From: Pacificispira sp002696645
Lineage (GTDB): Bacteria; Pseudomonadota; Alphaproteobacteria; UBA8366; Aestuariispiraceae
Assembly (NCBI RefSeq): GCF_048892425.1
Contig: NZ_JBLZHU010000003.1
Coordinates: 310,001 to 374,000 of the forward strand
Length of the DNA: 64,000 nt
Direction of reading: 5' to 3'
Shown here: in pieces, positions 42,124-52,118 of the stretch
How the letters are laid out: every line of letters starts with the position of its first letter
How positions within the stretch are numbered: the stretch's first letter is position 1
Position numbers and translations under genes: made by a program
The notes under the pieces: generated by a model
What the model was told of the DNA's origin: nothing
Databases searched by the model: none
The model's input: the letters and a program-made list of their open reading frames with translations, nothing else

Positions 42124-44691
42124 TTAGAGTTTCCGCTTGATCGACTGAATATCAAAACATTCTACGATATCACCGACCTGCATGCCTTCGAAGTTTTCAA
42201 AGGCCATACCGCATTCGTACCCGCTCTTGACCTCTTTAACATCATCCTTGAAGCGTTTGAGCTGTTTCAGCGCGCCTTCATAGATCACGGTATCATCGCG
42301 CAACAAGCGCACTTTCGCGCCGCGACGGACTTCACCATCTGTGATCATGCACCCGGCGATCTTACCGGCCTTGGTGATGTTGAAGACTTCGCGGATCTCC
42401 GCATAGCCCAGGAATTCTTCGCGTTCTTCCGGTGCCAACATGCCCGACAGAACGGATTTCATATCATCAATCGCATCATAAATGATTGAATAATACCGAA
42501 TATCAACGCCGTCCCGTTTGGCCAGATCCCGTGCCTGTGGGTTTGCCCGGACATTAAAGCCCAGGATCACACCCCCGGTAGACGCCGCCAACGTAACATC
42601 CGATTCCGTGATGCCACCAACGGCACCATGCAGAACGCGGACCTTAACCTCATCGGTTGCAAGACCTTCCAAGGCGGAAACCAAGGCTTCCAGGGACCCC
42701 TGCACGTCGGTCTTGACCACGATTGGCAGCTGTTCCGCCTCGCCGGCCTGAACCCGTTCGAACATCTGTTCCAACGTGCCCCGGCCACTGATGGTAAACT
42801 GCTGCTCCCGCGCCTTGCGCTGGCGATAGCTGGCAATTTCACGCGCCTTGGACTCATCGGCCAGAACGATAAATTCATCGCCAGCCTGCGGCGTGCCTTG
42901 CAGCCCCAGAACCTCAACGGGAACCGATGGACCGGCTTCGGTCAACGCGCGTCCTTTGTCATCCAGCAGGGCGCGCACCCGGCCCCATTCCTGGCCCGCG
43001 ACAAAGATATCACCAACCCGCAGGGTACCGTTCTGAACAAGAACCGTTGCAACGGAGCCACGACCGATTTCCAATTTGGCCTCGACCACCGCGCCGCGGG
43101 CTTCCGCTGCCGGATCGGCAGTCAATTCCATCACTTCGGCTTGCAGAAGAATGGTTTCTTCCAGCACATCCAGATTCAAGCGCTTGGTCGCCGAAACTTC
43201 GACGCAGATTACATCCCCGCCCATGTCTTCGGGCACAAGGCTGTGTTCCAAAAGCTGCTGTTTCGCCTTGTTTGGATTCGCGCCTTCTTTGTCGATCTTG
43301 TTAATCGCCACGATAATCGGCACTTCCGCCGCTTTCGCGTGATTGATCGCCTCAATCGTCTGGGGGCGAATGCCATCATCGGCTGCGATCACCAGGACCA
43401 CGATATCCGTCACCTGTGCGCCGCGTTGACGCATGGAGGTGAAGGCGGCGTGGCCAGGCGTATCCAGGAAGGTGATGCTGGCACCAGTCGTCATGGTTAC
43501 CTGATAGGCCCCGATATGCTGGGTAATCCCACCGGCTTCCCCGGCGGCAACATCGGTTGCGCGCAAGGCATCCAACAGAGATGTTTTACCGTGATCCACA
43601 TGCCCCATGATCGTGACGACCGGCGCACGCGGCAGGCCTGCTGCATCGCTTTTCTTGGGTTGGATCAGGATGTCTTCGACATCGGATTCCGACACACGCT
43701 TGGCGCGGTGCCCGAATTCGGACACGACCAGTTCTGCGGTATCGGCATCCAGAACTTCGTTAACCGTCGCCATAACGCCCATTTTCATAAGCGTCTTGAT
43801 AACATCTGCTGCGCGCTCTGCCATACGGTTGGCCAGGTCACCAACAGAGATTGCTTCTGGAATGGTGACTTCGCGCAGAACCTTTTCACCCCGTGACAGG
43901 CGCTCCCGGTTTTGTTGCTTTTCACGCTCCCGGGCACGGCGCAGGGCCGCCATGGACCGACCGCGATTTTCGCCATCGTCTTCCAGGGCCTGCGTAACGG
44001 TCATCTTGCCACTGCGGCGGCGTTGTTCGCCGCTGCGCAGGCGCATTGTGCCCTTATTCTTCTTATCCTTGTCATCCGCAGGGGCTTGCGGTTCCAGTTT
44101 AGCGCGCGCACGGGCGGCTGCGTCCGGTTTTTCGGATGGCGGAATAGGCAGATCAACCGCTGGCTCGACCGCAGTGTCTTCCGTTACAGAAGCCGGTGCC
44201 GGTTCGTCCGCGCTTTCAGCAGACTTGGCTTCAGCAGCCGCAGCATCGGTCTTTTCTTCTTCCGCCGCTGCAGCTTCTTCCTGCTTCAGGCGCTCTTCTT
44301 CCTCGCGGCGGGCGCGGGCTTCCGCTGCCTTACGCTCAATCTCCTCAATTTCCTGCTTACGGCGTTCTTCATCACGCGCAGCGCCTTCCAGCGCCCGAAT
44401 CCGGGCCTGCCGTTCGGCTTCTGACAAGCCGTCCAGCGGATTTTCCGAGACCAGCTTGTTCTTTTCCTGCGGGACACGCGGTGCCGCAGCGCCCCCCTTC
44501 ACGACCTTCATGTCGCCGGTGTCATTGCGCTCAAAGGACCGACGGCTCTTGGTTTCGACGATCACAGTCTTGGATCGGCCATGGCTAAAGCTCTGGCGTA
44601 CCTGACCGCTTTCAACCGTCTTAGAGAGGCTCAGCTTTCCTGGTTTCCCAAGAGAGAGCTTGCCACCGCCTTTAGAAGTCCCATCACTCAT
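42124..44691 (-). CDS. infB: Translation initiation factor IF-2
   Basis: A GTPase that positions fMet-tRNA on the 30S subunit. The 855 residues include a long charged, repetitive N-terminal region (1-330, rich in Glu, Ala, Lys), a short IF2-N domain (VGDLANRMAERAADVIKTLM, in part), the G domain with GHVDHGKTSLLD, DTPGHAAF and NKID, then two beta-barrel domains and the C-terminal fMet-binding domain. It overlaps ylxR by 4 bases (ATGA) and shares the nusA operon. Confidence 0.98.
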   Translation of the reverse strand: MSDGTSKGGGKLSLGKPGKLSLSKTVESGQVRQSFSHGRSKTVIVETKSRRSFERNDTGDMKVVKGGAAAPRVPQEKNKLVSENPLDGLSEAERQARIRALEGAARDEERRKQEIEEIERKAAEARARREEEERLKQEEAAAAEEEKTDAAAAEAKSAESADEPAPASVTEDTAVEPAVDLPIPPSEKPDAAARARAKLEPQAPADDKDKKNKGTMRLRSGEQRRRSGKMTVTQALEDDGENRGRSMAALRRAREREKQQNRERLSRGEKVLREVTIPEAISVGDLANRMAERAADVIKTLMKMGVMATVNEVLDADTAELVVSEFGHRAKRVSESDVEDILIQPKKSDAAGLPRAPVVTIMGHVDHGKTSLLDALRATDVAAGEAGGITQHIGAYQVTMTTGASITFLDTPGHAAFTSMRQRGAQVTDIVVLVIAADDGIRPQTIEAINHAKAAEVPIIVAINKIDKEGANPNKAKQQLLEHSLVPEDMGGDVICVEVSATKRLNLDVLEETILLQAEVMELTADPAAEARGAVVEAKLEIGRGSVATVLVQNGTLRVGDIFVAGQEWGRVRALLDDKGRALTEAGPSVPVEVLGLQGTPQAGDEFIVLADESKAREIASYRQRKAREQQFTISGRGTLEQMFERVQAGEAEQLPIVVKTDVQGSLEALVSALEGLATDEVKVRVLHGAVGGITESDVTLAASTGGVILGFNVRANPQARDLAKRDGVDIRYYSIIYDAIDDMKSVLSGMLAPEEREEFLGYAEIREVFNITKAGKIAGCMITDGEVRRGAKVRLLRDDTVIYEGALKQLKRFKDDVKEVKSGYECGMAFENFEGMQVGDIVECFDIQSIKRKL

Positions 44692-45419
44692 TCATCGTCC
44701 TTTCCGGCAAGCCGACCCGTGTCGGGTGCCGTTTCTCTGAAACCTTTTAACCGCCCTGCCTCCATTTGGAAGCGACGGCTTAATCCGCCCCCGGATCCAC
44801 CCTTAAGCAGCGCCGCATGAACAGCCGCGTCGCGCCCGAAGGCTTCTCCCATTTCCACCGCATCAAGCACGGCAAAAACCGGCACATATGCCCGGGCTTC
44901 CGTTTCCCGAGCCAGGCCCGCTAATTTAGCGCGCCCATCCGCGGCCCCATCTCGGGCCTGTAACAACGCCGCGCAACGACCTGAATTCAGGGCTGCGCGG
45001 GTCTTTTCAAACCCACAGACCGCTTCACCAGCCCGACGCGCAAGAGACAATGTCTCAACACAACGCCGCGCCAACAAGGCCTCTATTTGCACGACCAAAT
45101 CGACCGATGCAACGACCGGTGCCCGGGCCGCACGGGCAAACAGCTTACGATCCAGTGCTGTCTTAATGCTTTGCGCATCCGCGCTCAACCACAATCCACG
45201 TCCTGGCAGTTTCGCCGCCAGGTCCGGAACGACTGTACCGTCCGGACCCAACACGAATCGAATCAGCGCTTCCTTTGGATGCCGTTCACCCGAAACCAAA
45301 CAGCGCCGGACCGGTTCTTTCCCCGCCCTGACAGATCCATCATCCACCGAAAGGTCCGGTATATCAGGCGCCAGCGCAGCGTTTGCCTGGGCAGATAGGT
45401 CTTTCTGGTCCGTCACCAT
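44688..45419 (-). CDS. ylxR: YlxR-type RNA-binding protein with L7Ae-like C-terminal domain
   Basis: A 243-residue protein found between nusA and infB. The N-terminal DUF448/YlxR domain (RRCLVSGERHPKEALIRFV and PGRGLWLS) is fused to an L7Ae/L30e-like RNA-binding domain (SLARRAGEAVCGFEKTR), the alphaproteobacterial form; many other bacteria encode these as separate proteins. The tail is basic. Its likely role is in RNA processing or translation, with no exact target known. Confidence 0.94.
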   Translation of the reverse strand: MVTDQKDLSAQANAALAPDIPDLSVDDGSVRAGKEPVRRCLVSGERHPKEALIRFVLGPDGTVVPDLAAKLPGRGLWLSADAQSIKTALDRKLFARAARAPVVASVDLVVQIEALLARRCVETLSLARRAGEAVCGFEKTRAALNSGRCAALLQARDGAADGRAKLAGLARETEARAYVPVFAVLDAVEMGEAFGRDAAVHAALLKGGSGGGLSRRFQMEAGRLKGFRETAPDTGRLAGKDDE

Positions 45420-45442
45420 CGGCGCCGTCCTCCGGACCGTCC

Positions 45443-47029
45443 TTAAGCCTCTTCCTCCGCAGCTTCAGCCGCAGCCTGTTCGGCCAGCATCTGGTCCAGT
45501 TCTTCCTGTGTCAGCCAGCCAACCTTCACACGCGCATTCATCACCATGACATTGGCTTCTGCCTCTGTCAGATCATCGCCGCGCAACAGACCATCGACCG
45601 GATCGGTCAACTCATCCGCTGCAAGTCCAGCAAAATCTTCAATCGTGCAGATTTTGTCTTCACCCAGCTTGATCAACTGTTTGTTGGTGAAGCCCGTGTA
45701 AGCAGCCAGATCATCGGTCACGCCCAGATTGCGACGATTTTCTTCCAGCAGACGATTCTGTTCATCCAGATAGGCGCTGGCACGATCTGACAGGGCTTCT
45801 GCGACTTCCTCGTCAAAGCCTTCAATGGTCGCCATTTCGTCAACCGGCACATAGGCTACTTCTTCAACCGAAGTAAAGCCTTCCGTGACCAGTAATTGGG
45901 CAATCATGTCATCAACGTCCAGGGCTTCCATGAACAATTCAGAGCGTTCGACGAATTCGCGCTGGCGCTTCTCCGATTCCTGCTCTTCGGTCATGATGTC
46001 GATATTCCAGCCCGTCAGCATGGACGCCAGGCGCACATTCTGACCCCGTCTGCCAATTGCCAGCGACAACTGCTCATCAGGCACCACGACTTCAATCGTG
46101 TTGGTGTCAGGGTCCATAACAACCTTGGTGACTTCCGCCGGGGCCAGGGCGTTCACGACAAAGGTCGGGTCTTCATCATTCCAGGGAATGATATCGATCT
46201 TTTCACCTTGCAATTCCGCTACAACGGCCTGAACGCGACTGCCGCGCATCCCGACACAGGCACCGACCGGGTCGATGGAGCCGTCATTGGACAGAACGGC
46301 GATTTTCGCACGACTGCCTGGATCGCGGGCGACCTTCTTGATTTCGATAATGCCGTCATAGATTTCCGGCACTTCCTGGGCAAACAACATCGCCATGAAT
46401 TCAGGACGGGTCCGCGACAGGAAAATCTGCGGGCCCTTCTGTTCCTTGCGCACATCAAAGATATAGGCCCGCACCCGGTCCCCGCGTTTGAAATGTTCCC
46501 GCGGGATGATCTCATCCCGGCGCAGAACACCTTCAGCGCGACCCAGATCGATGGTCACATTGCCATATTCAACACGCTTGACCAGACCATTGACGATTTC
46601 GCCATTGCGGTCCTTGTATTCTTCGTACTGGCGATCACGCTCTGCTTCGCGAACCTTCTGCACGATCACCTGTTTGGCGGTCTGTGCGGCGATGCGCCCG
46701 AAATCAATCGGGGGCAGGCGATCAATGATGAAATCACCAACAACGGCATCGGGCTTCTTGCGGCGCGCCCGATCAACGGTGGTTTGTTTCACCTCGTCTT
46801 CCACGGCATCGGGCTCTACGACCTCGATATAACGGGCCAGCACGATTTCGCCGGTCTTGCGATCAATCGTCGCCCGGATATCGTGTTCCATCCCGTATTT
46901 AGAGCGCCCGGCCTTCTGAATTGCCTGTTCCATGGCTTCCAGAACCAGGTCGCGCTCAATCCCTTTTTCCCGGGCAACGGCGTCGGCTACGGCCAACATA
47001 TCGGTGCGCGTGATCGTGATGCCTTCCAT
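45443..47029 (-). CDS. nusA: Transcription termination/antitermination protein NusA
   Basis: RNA polymerase-bound elongation factor. The 528 residues contain the N-terminal polymerase-binding domain, S1 (GLVKRVEYGNVTIDLGRAEG), KH1/KH2 (SVGACVGMRGSRVQ-type VGACVGMRGSRVQA and AIGRRGQNVRLAS) and two C-terminal helix-hairpin-helix repeats (EGFTSVEEVAYV...TIEGFDEE and GEDKICTIEDFAGLAADEL) typical of proteobacteria. It follows rimP by 52 bp and precedes ylxR. Confidence 0.98.
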   Translation of the reverse strand: MEGITITRTDMLAVADAVAREKGIERDLVLEAMEQAIQKAGRSKYGMEHDIRATIDRKTGEIVLARYIEVVEPDAVEDEVKQTTVDRARRKKPDAVVGDFIIDRLPPIDFGRIAAQTAKQVIVQKVREAERDRQYEEYKDRNGEIVNGLVKRVEYGNVTIDLGRAEGVLRRDEIIPREHFKRGDRVRAYIFDVRKEQKGPQIFLSRTRPEFMAMLFAQEVPEIYDGIIEIKKVARDPGSRAKIAVLSNDGSIDPVGACVGMRGSRVQAVVAELQGEKIDIIPWNDEDPTFVVNALAPAEVTKVVMDPDTNTIEVVVPDEQLSLAIGRRGQNVRLASMLTGWNIDIMTEEQESEKRQREFVERSELFMEALDVDDMIAQLLVTEGFTSVEEVAYVPVDEMATIEGFDEEVAEALSDRASAYLDEQNRLLEENRRNLGVTDDLAAYTGFTNKQLIKLGEDKICTIEDFAGLAADELTDPVDGLLRGDDLTEAEANVMVMNARVKVGWLTQEELDQMLAEQAAAEAAEEEA

Positions 47030-47081
47030 CGTATTCGATCCTCTAAACTTTTGGTCAGTCGTTTAGGATGCGCAGGGGCCC

Positions 47082-47603
47082 TTACAGGGCGGATCCCTCC
47101 GCGGTTCCGGTTGTTCCAGCAGCCGCAGCGCGGCTCGCCTCAATCAGCGCGTCGGTCAGTACTAACTTCGACTCGCGAATTTCTTCAAATGGCACTTCGA
47201 ACGCGCCTGTGTCCGTCTCAATCTTAACCATCGTGCCGTTCAAGCCCCCCAGGATGCCGCGAAATCGGCGACGCCCATCAATCAGGGACTGTAACTCGAC
47301 CTTTGCTTCAAACCCGGCATAGCGCTCAAAATCCTTGAGGCGGGTGAGCGGGCGGTCGATACCCGGAGAACTCACTTCCAGACTGTACGCCTGTTCAATG
47401 GGATCGTCCACATCCAGCAGCGCAGAAACCGCACGGCTGATATCCGCACAATCATCAACCGTGATCGCGGCCTCGTCCACACGGTCGGCCATGATCTGCA
47501 GCGTGATCTGTTTCGTTCCCAAAACGCGCACGCGCACCAGCCCGTATCCCATATCGGTCAGGGCTGGTTCGATCATCGCTGCGATACGGTCTTCGATCAC
47601 CAT
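47082..47603 (-). CDS. rimP: Ribosome maturation factor RimP
   Basis: 30S maturation factor, 173 residues. The core motifs RVRVLGTKQITLQIMAD, CADISRAVSALLDVDDPI and the SPGIDRPLTRLKDFERYAG segment (in part) are intact. The ATG at 47603 is preferred since the family starts a few residues before the IEPAL..MGY motif; the longer frame to 47684 runs through the trmB terminator. It is the first gene of the rimP-nusA-ylxR-infB-rbfA operon. Confidence 0.96.
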   Translation of the reverse strand: MVIEDRIAAMIEPALTDMGYGLVRVRVLGTKQITLQIMADRVDEAAITVDDCADISRAVSALLDVDDPIEQAYSLEVSSPGIDRPLTRLKDFERYAGFEAKVELQSLIDGRRRFRGILGGLNGTMVKIETDTGAFEVPFEEIRESKLVLTDALIEASRAAAAGTTGTAEGSAL

Positions 47604-47647
47604 TAACAGGTGCCTGTCTCTTCTCCGGCCGATGCCGGTTTTCCAAC

Positions 47648-47673
47648 AAAAAAGGGCGGGCCGCAGCCCACCC
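47648..47673 (-). terminator. Rho-independent terminator between trmB and rimP
   Basis: On the minus strand GGGTGGGC-TGCG-GCCCGCCC forms an 8-bp stem with one G-T pair, followed by TTTTTT. It ends the metK-trmB transcript before the rimP operon. Confidence 0.9.
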
Positions 47674-47790
47674 CCATCCATCACTCTTGCAGTACAAGGC
47701 GATATAATGAAAGTTCAGTCGCAGGGTAATACGCCAATTGGGCCTGTCTATCAAGTCCGCAGTCACCAACCGGCCAGACCGGATCGTATC

Positions 47791-48483
47791 CTAATCCCGA
47801 CGCTGAAATTGCAGGTAATGGGGACGTCCGGCCAGTGCCTTGGTTTCATATCGCGTTGGCGGTTGATCCTGGGGGCGATTTAACCAATCGCCGGGCCTTT
47901 GCGCGGTCCATATGAAATCCGAACATGCACCAATATGCAGCAGCATCCATTCCAGGTAATCGGGATGATCCGTGGCGCATCGCAGATACCCGCCTGGCCG
48001 GATCACACGGGCCAATCGAGGCAGGTTGTCCGGTCCAATAAAGCGGCGCATCCGATGACGCGCCTTGGGCCAGGGGTCCGGGAACAGAACAAACACCTGA
48101 TCCAGGCACCCATCCGGCAAAACATCCAACACATGACGGGCATCATCCGGGTAGACGCGAACAGTATTGACCTTGGCCTTATCCAGATCGCGAACCAGTT
48201 TCACAACACCATTGATGAAAGGTTCACACCCGATATAGCCAACCGTTGGATTGGCCTGGGCCTGGGCCACCAGATGCTCACCAGAGCCAAACCCGATTTC
48301 CATCTGCACAGAGTCAACCGAAGGGATGAAAAGCTCTCTTGGATTCTTAGGCATTGCCTCAGGATCCAGCGCATAGACGGGCAGCCGCTGGTCCAGTATC
48401 CCCTGTTGCGAAGGTTTCAGGCTGCGCCCCTTTCGGCGGCCGAAAAACTTAAGCCTGGCTTCGTCCGATCGGGGGTCCATCAC
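47791..48483 (-). CDS. trmB: tRNA (guanine-N7-)-methyltransferase
   Basis: Makes m7G46 in tRNA. The 230 residues carry MEIGFGSGEHLVAQAQANP (in part) as the SAM loop, the GCEPF post-motif, and the family signature VFVLFPDPWPKARHRMRR. It lies 22 bp after metK, the SAM-supplying enzyme, and both are transcribed together. Confidence 0.96.
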   Translation of the reverse strand: MMDPRSDEARLKFFGRRKGRSLKPSQQGILDQRLPVYALDPEAMPKNPRELFIPSVDSVQMEIGFGSGEHLVAQAQANPTVGYIGCEPFINGVVKLVRDLDKAKVNTVRVYPDDARHVLDVLPDGCLDQVFVLFPDPWPKARHRMRRFIGPDNLPRLARVIRPGGYLRCATDHPDYLEWMLLHIGACSDFIWTAQRPGDWLNRPQDQPPTRYETKALAGRPHYLQFQRRD

Positions 48484-48505
48484 GTCAGTATCGCGTCACG
48501 ATGCC

Positions 48506-49693
48506 TTAGGTCAGCGCCGATGTCAGCGCATCCACGAGGTCCGTGCGTTCCCAGCTGAAATGGCCTTGTTCCGTCGGGATGCGCCCGAAATGCCCATAGG
48601 CAGCGCTGGGGGCATAGATCGGATTGGCAAGTTTCAGATGTTCCCGAATACCGCGCGGGGACAGGTTCATCACTTCACTGACGGCCTTGACCAAACGATC
48701 TTCCGCAACGGTTCCGGTGCCATGGGTATCGACCAGCAGCGACAGCGGCTTTGAGACGCCAATCGCATAAGCGACCTGGATCGTGCATTTATCTGCCAGG
48801 CCAGCGGCAACAATGTTTTTGGCAACATAGCGCGCCGCATAGGCAGCCGAGCGGTCGACCTTCGTCGGGTCCTTGCCGGAAAAGGCCCCGCCGCCATGGG
48901 GGGCCGCACCGCCATAGGTATCGACGATGATCTTACGTCCCGTCAGACCGGCATCCCCATCCGGACCGCCAATGACGAAAATTCCCGTGGGATTGACATA
49001 GAATTCCGCTTCCGACGGGAACCATCCGGCGGGCAGGACTTTCTCAACATGCTCACGCACCAATTCACGGATCGCATGCTGTTCCATATCAGGGGTATGC
49101 TGAGTCGACACAACGACAGAGGAGACACCAACAGGTTTTCCATCTTCGTACTGAAGCGTCACCTGGCTCTTAGAATCGGGACCCAGGCCGCTATTGGGAT
49201 CACTGTGTCGGAATTCTGCCAGACTTTTCAGAATGTCGTGGGAATATTGGATGGCGGCAGGCATCAGCACATCGGTTTCGCGGCGCGCATGCCCGAACAT
49301 CAATCCCTGATCGCCGGCACCCTCGTCCTTGTTGCCGGCTGCGTCAACGCCAACAGCGATATCCTTGGACTGACCATGCAGGTAAATCTGCACCTCTGCA
49401 TGGGCATGGTGAAAGCCCTCCTGCTCATAGCCAATATCCTTTACGGCGGCACGGGCGACTTGCTCAATCTTTTCCTTATTCACCAGACCATCAGGGGAAA
49501 CGACGCTTTCCGGCCCACGAACTTCGCCTGCGATCACAATCCGGTTGGTGGTCGTTAGGGTTTCACAGGCGACGCGCGCACCGGGATCAGCGGCAAGAAA
49601 CAAATCCACCACTTCATCAGAAATCCGGTCACAGACCTTATCTGGGTGCCCTTCGGAAACTGATTCGCTGGTGAACAAGAACGAATTGGCCAT
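48506..49693 (-). CDS. metK: S-adenosylmethionine synthetase
   Basis: Makes SAM from methionine and ATP. The 395 residues include FTSESVSEGHPDKVCDRISD (in part), the acidic GAGDQGLMFGHA, the PPi loop GGGAFSGKDPTKVDRSAAY (in part) and the Lys-bearing KPLSLLVDTHGTG. The start at 49693 has AAGGGG 8 bases before it; the longer frame to 49774 covers the leader. A 115-base 5' leader precedes it in which I see hairpins but no known SAM riboswitch. Confidence 0.98.
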   Translation of the reverse strand: MANSFLFTSESVSEGHPDKVCDRISDEVVDLFLAADPGARVACETLTTTNRIVIAGEVRGPESVVSPDGLVNKEKIEQVARAAVKDIGYEQEGFHHAHAEVQIYLHGQSKDIAVGVDAAGNKDEGAGDQGLMFGHARRETDVLMPAAIQYSHDILKSLAEFRHSDPNSGLGPDSKSQVTLQYEDGKPVGVSSVVVSTQHTPDMEQHAIRELVREHVEKVLPAGWFPSEAEFYVNPTGIFVIGGPDGDAGLTGRKIIVDTYGGAAPHGGGAFSGKDPTKVDRSAAYAARYVAKNIVAAGLADKCTIQVAYAIGVSKPLSLLVDTHGTGTVAEDRLVKAVSEVMNLSPRGIREHLKLANPIYAPSAAYGHFGRIPTEQGHFSWERTDLVDALTSALT

Positions 49694-49816
49694 GCTGAAA
49701 TCCCCTTCGAATACTCGGCTGTCGTGAGGCGGCGCATCAGAAGACGGTGCGCGGTTCATGATCGTATGTGTCAACCCACAGGCGGCGCATACATTTTCAC
49801 CGCCTAAACGCGCGGT

Positions 49817-49845
49817 TTGTTACGAGGGTTTTAAGATAAGGTCAA
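49817..49845 (-). promoter_or_regulatory. Sigma-70-type promoter of metK
   Basis: On the minus strand TTGACC is followed after exactly 17 bases by TAACAA, in the gap between the XRE regulator and metK. The predicted start near 49810 gives a leader of about 115 bases. Within that leader AGGCGG / CCGCCT can pair. Confidence 0.55.
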
Positions 49846-49885
49846 GAGGGTGCTTGGTCGCTGCCTTGGGCGGAACGGGAAACCT

Positions 49886-50377
49886 TCAGGATTCTTCGGT
49901 CGCATGGGCCATGGCGCGGCACAGATCAAATATCTTTTGGCGGATTTCAGGATCTTTGATTTTGTAATAGGCCCGAATGAGTTCCAGGGTTTCCCGACGC
50001 TTCATTGGATCTTCATCGATATAGGGCTCTGATGGCGCTTCCTCCAGACCGGCACGCAGACGGGGGGACTGGCCCGCCGTTTCTGTCGTCATGTCATCAT
50101 AGAAGAACTGTATCGGCACATTCAAAACCCGCGACAGATCATAAAGTCGGCTGGCCCCAATGCGGTTCGTACCGCGTTCATATTTCTGTACCTGCTGAAA
50201 GGTCAGGCCAATCATCTCCCCCAGTCGTTCCTGACTGAGCCCAAGGAGCGTGCGCCGAAGACGGACCCGCCTGCCAACATGAATATCAACCGGATTGGGA
50301 ACACCGGGACGCCCTGCTGGAATATTACCCATTGAGGATTTCCCCGAAGGCAGATCATCTATTGGAGTCTTCGCCAT
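49886..50377 (-). CDS. XRE-family helix-turn-helix regulator (PraR/SinR-like)
   Basis: A 163-residue regulator with a central HTH_3 domain (VGRRVRLRRTLLGLSQERLG, LTFQQVQKYERGTNRIGASRL). This is the type that sits between lnt and metK throughout alphaproteobacteria and includes PraR, a quorum-sensing and biofilm repressor in rhizobia. The start at 50377 is chosen from AGGA upstream and the unconserved longer N terminus. C-terminal helices (RRETLELIRAYYKIKDPEIRQ, in part) probably mediate dimerisation. Exact targets are unknown. Confidence 0.9.
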   Translation of the reverse strand: MAKTPIDDLPSGKSSMGNIPAGRPGVPNPVDIHVGRRVRLRRTLLGLSQERLGEMIGLTFQQVQKYERGTNRIGASRLYDLSRVLNVPIQFFYDDMTTETAGQSPRLRAGLEEAPSEPYIDEDPMKRRETLELIRAYYKIKDPEIRQKIFDLCRAMAHATEES

Positions 50378-50528
50378 AAACCAAATTCCTATTCTGATCG
50401 GGCTTTCCAGAGACAGCATGCGTTGCGCGACGACTGCCCTGAAACCTATTCTGCCACATATCAACAATCACGATAACGTCGTGCATTCCAAGTCATACAC
50501 GATCAAGTCGCAGAATTTCTAGGATAAA

Positions 50529-52118
50529 TCAACGTCGGATAGCCATCATTCCAGCAATAGCAGAAATTGTGATCAAGAATAGCGCTATTATATTCCCATA
50601 TGAAGCAAACAGCGTTTCAGCCAGGGGTGGCGGCAATCGGAAGTCCCGCACGCCGCTTGAATCAAGCCCGATTCGGGCCAGTTCCCGACCATATCCATCA
50701 TAAGCAACGGACACCCCGGTGCTGGCCGATCGAACCAGTGGCAGACCTTCTTCGATGGCACGCAACCTTGTGTGTTGGACATGCTGATAAGGACCAGTGG
50801 AATGGCCATACCAGGCATCATTGGTGATGTTTAAAATCCATTCGGGGCGGTGGTTGCTGTCAATCACTTGGCCCGGGAAAATTATCTCGTAACAAATCAG
50901 GGGTGAGAAGGGTGGAAGGCCCGGCAGGGTGAGCGTCCGAGGCCCCGGGCCAGGAGAATAATCTACAGCCCCAATCGTGACTTTTCCAAAGGGAAGGTAG
51001 TCGCCCAATGGAACATATTCCCCAAACGGCACCAGATGCGCCTTATCGTATCGCGCCTTGATATCCCCCTGATCGTTCAGGGCCAACAAAGCGTTATATA
51101 GGGTCAGCGGATCCTGCACCCGGCGCGGTGCGCCCGTTATCAGATACCCCCCGGTCGGCGCCGCGAAAGCGCCCGCAGCGGTTCTGAGATCCGGTGTTTC
51201 CTCAATAAAAAAGGCGGCCGAAGTTTCCGGCCAGATCACGGTGCTTACCCAGTCGGGTCGATCAGCACTGCTGAGCCGCAGAAATGTCTGAAAATTGCGC
51301 AGGCGAAAATCCCGGCCCCATTTTTCCGTTTGGGGAATGTTGGCCTGAACCATGCGAAGACCCGGTAGGGCCGGGTCCGCCTGCTGTTGGGTTAAATCGG
51401 GCGCAAGGGACAGTCGGATTGTGCCGCCTGCGAAAACCAGGGCCGGAAGTGCGACGACAATGACCAGGCTGAAACGTCGCCTCGCGCGGCCCTGGGCATG
51501 CGCATTGTCTGTTCCTTCCGTCGCGATCATTGAAATCAGAAAACCTGACAGCAACACCAAAACACCCATGCCATAGACGCCAATCAGGGAAGCGGCCTGG
51601 CTGAGGGCCGGAACGCCGGACCACAGATACCCAAAAGTGTTCCAGGGAAAGCCGGTAAACAGAACACCGCGCAGCATGTCCATGCCTGCGAACCCGACCA
51701 CCAGTAACAGGCACCGCCCCAGGCGTTGACCCGTGGCGCGACCCGCGACTGAATCAACGATCAGCGTCGCCAGTCCATAGTACACTGCCATCACAAGCGG
51801 CAAACCGACCAGGGCGAAGGGAATCATCCACCATAGGTCTGTGGAAAAAACTAAAAGCGCGTTGGATATCCAATACCATCCGGCACAAAAATACCCAAAT
51901 GCGAACCACCACCCAATACCAAAGGCCTGCCGTCGTCGCGTCACACCTTCCAGCATCCAAACTATGAATGGCAGCGTTAAAAAGGCGACGGGCCAGATAT
52001 TAAAGGGCGGCAATGCCAGCGTCGTGATTGCCCCCGCCAGAAACAAAATTCCACGGCGACGCCAACCACCCCATGCATTCAACTGGCCCGGAAGAGACGC
52101 CAATCCACCCCATGTCAT
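50529..52118 (-). CDS. lnt: Apolipoprotein N-acyltransferase
   Basis: Adds the third acyl chain to lipoproteins at the periplasmic face of the inner membrane. The 529 residues have about 6-7 N-terminal membrane segments, the carbon-nitrogen hydrolase domain with the Glu-Lys-Cys triad in IWPETSAAFF, YDKAHLVPFGEY and PLICYEIIFPG, and a final membrane segment. The ATG at 52118 follows AGGGA; the longer frame to 52205 is unlikely. It usually follows corC directly, but here a 2.7-kb accessory segment separates them. Confidence 0.95.
   Translation of the reverse strand: MTWGGLASLPGQLNAWGGWRRRGILFLAGAITTLALPPFNIWPVAFLTLPFIVWMLEGVTRRRQAFGIGWWFAFGYFCAGWYWISNALLVFSTDLWWMIPFALVGLPLVMAVYYGLATLIVDSVAGRATGQRLGRCLLLVVGFAGMDMLRGVLFTGFPWNTFGYLWSGVPALSQAASLIGVYGMGVLVLLSGFLISMIATEGTDNAHAQGRARRRFSLVIVVALPALVFAGGTIRLSLAPDLTQQQADPALPGLRMVQANIPQTEKWGRDFRLRNFQTFLRLSSADRPDWVSTVIWPETSAAFFIEETPDLRTAAGAFAAPTGGYLITGAPRRVQDPLTLYNALLALNDQGDIKARYDKAHLVPFGEYVPLGDYLPFGKVTIGAVDYSPGPGPRTLTLPGLPPFSPLICYEIIFPGQVIDSNHRPEWILNITNDAWYGHSTGPYQHVQHTRLRAIEEGLPLVRSASTGVSVAYDGYGRELARIGLDSSGVRDFRLPPPLAETLFASYGNIIALFLITISAIAGMMAIRR

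Noticed and set aside
42628..43896. Long plus-strand ORF antisense to infB
   Set aside because: Shadow of the GC-biased third positions of infB, with His/Phe/Gln-rich composition and no start signal.
45896..47227. 443-codon plus-strand ORF antisense to nusA
   Set aside because: Mirrors the nusA codon frame; no ribosome site or domain is present.
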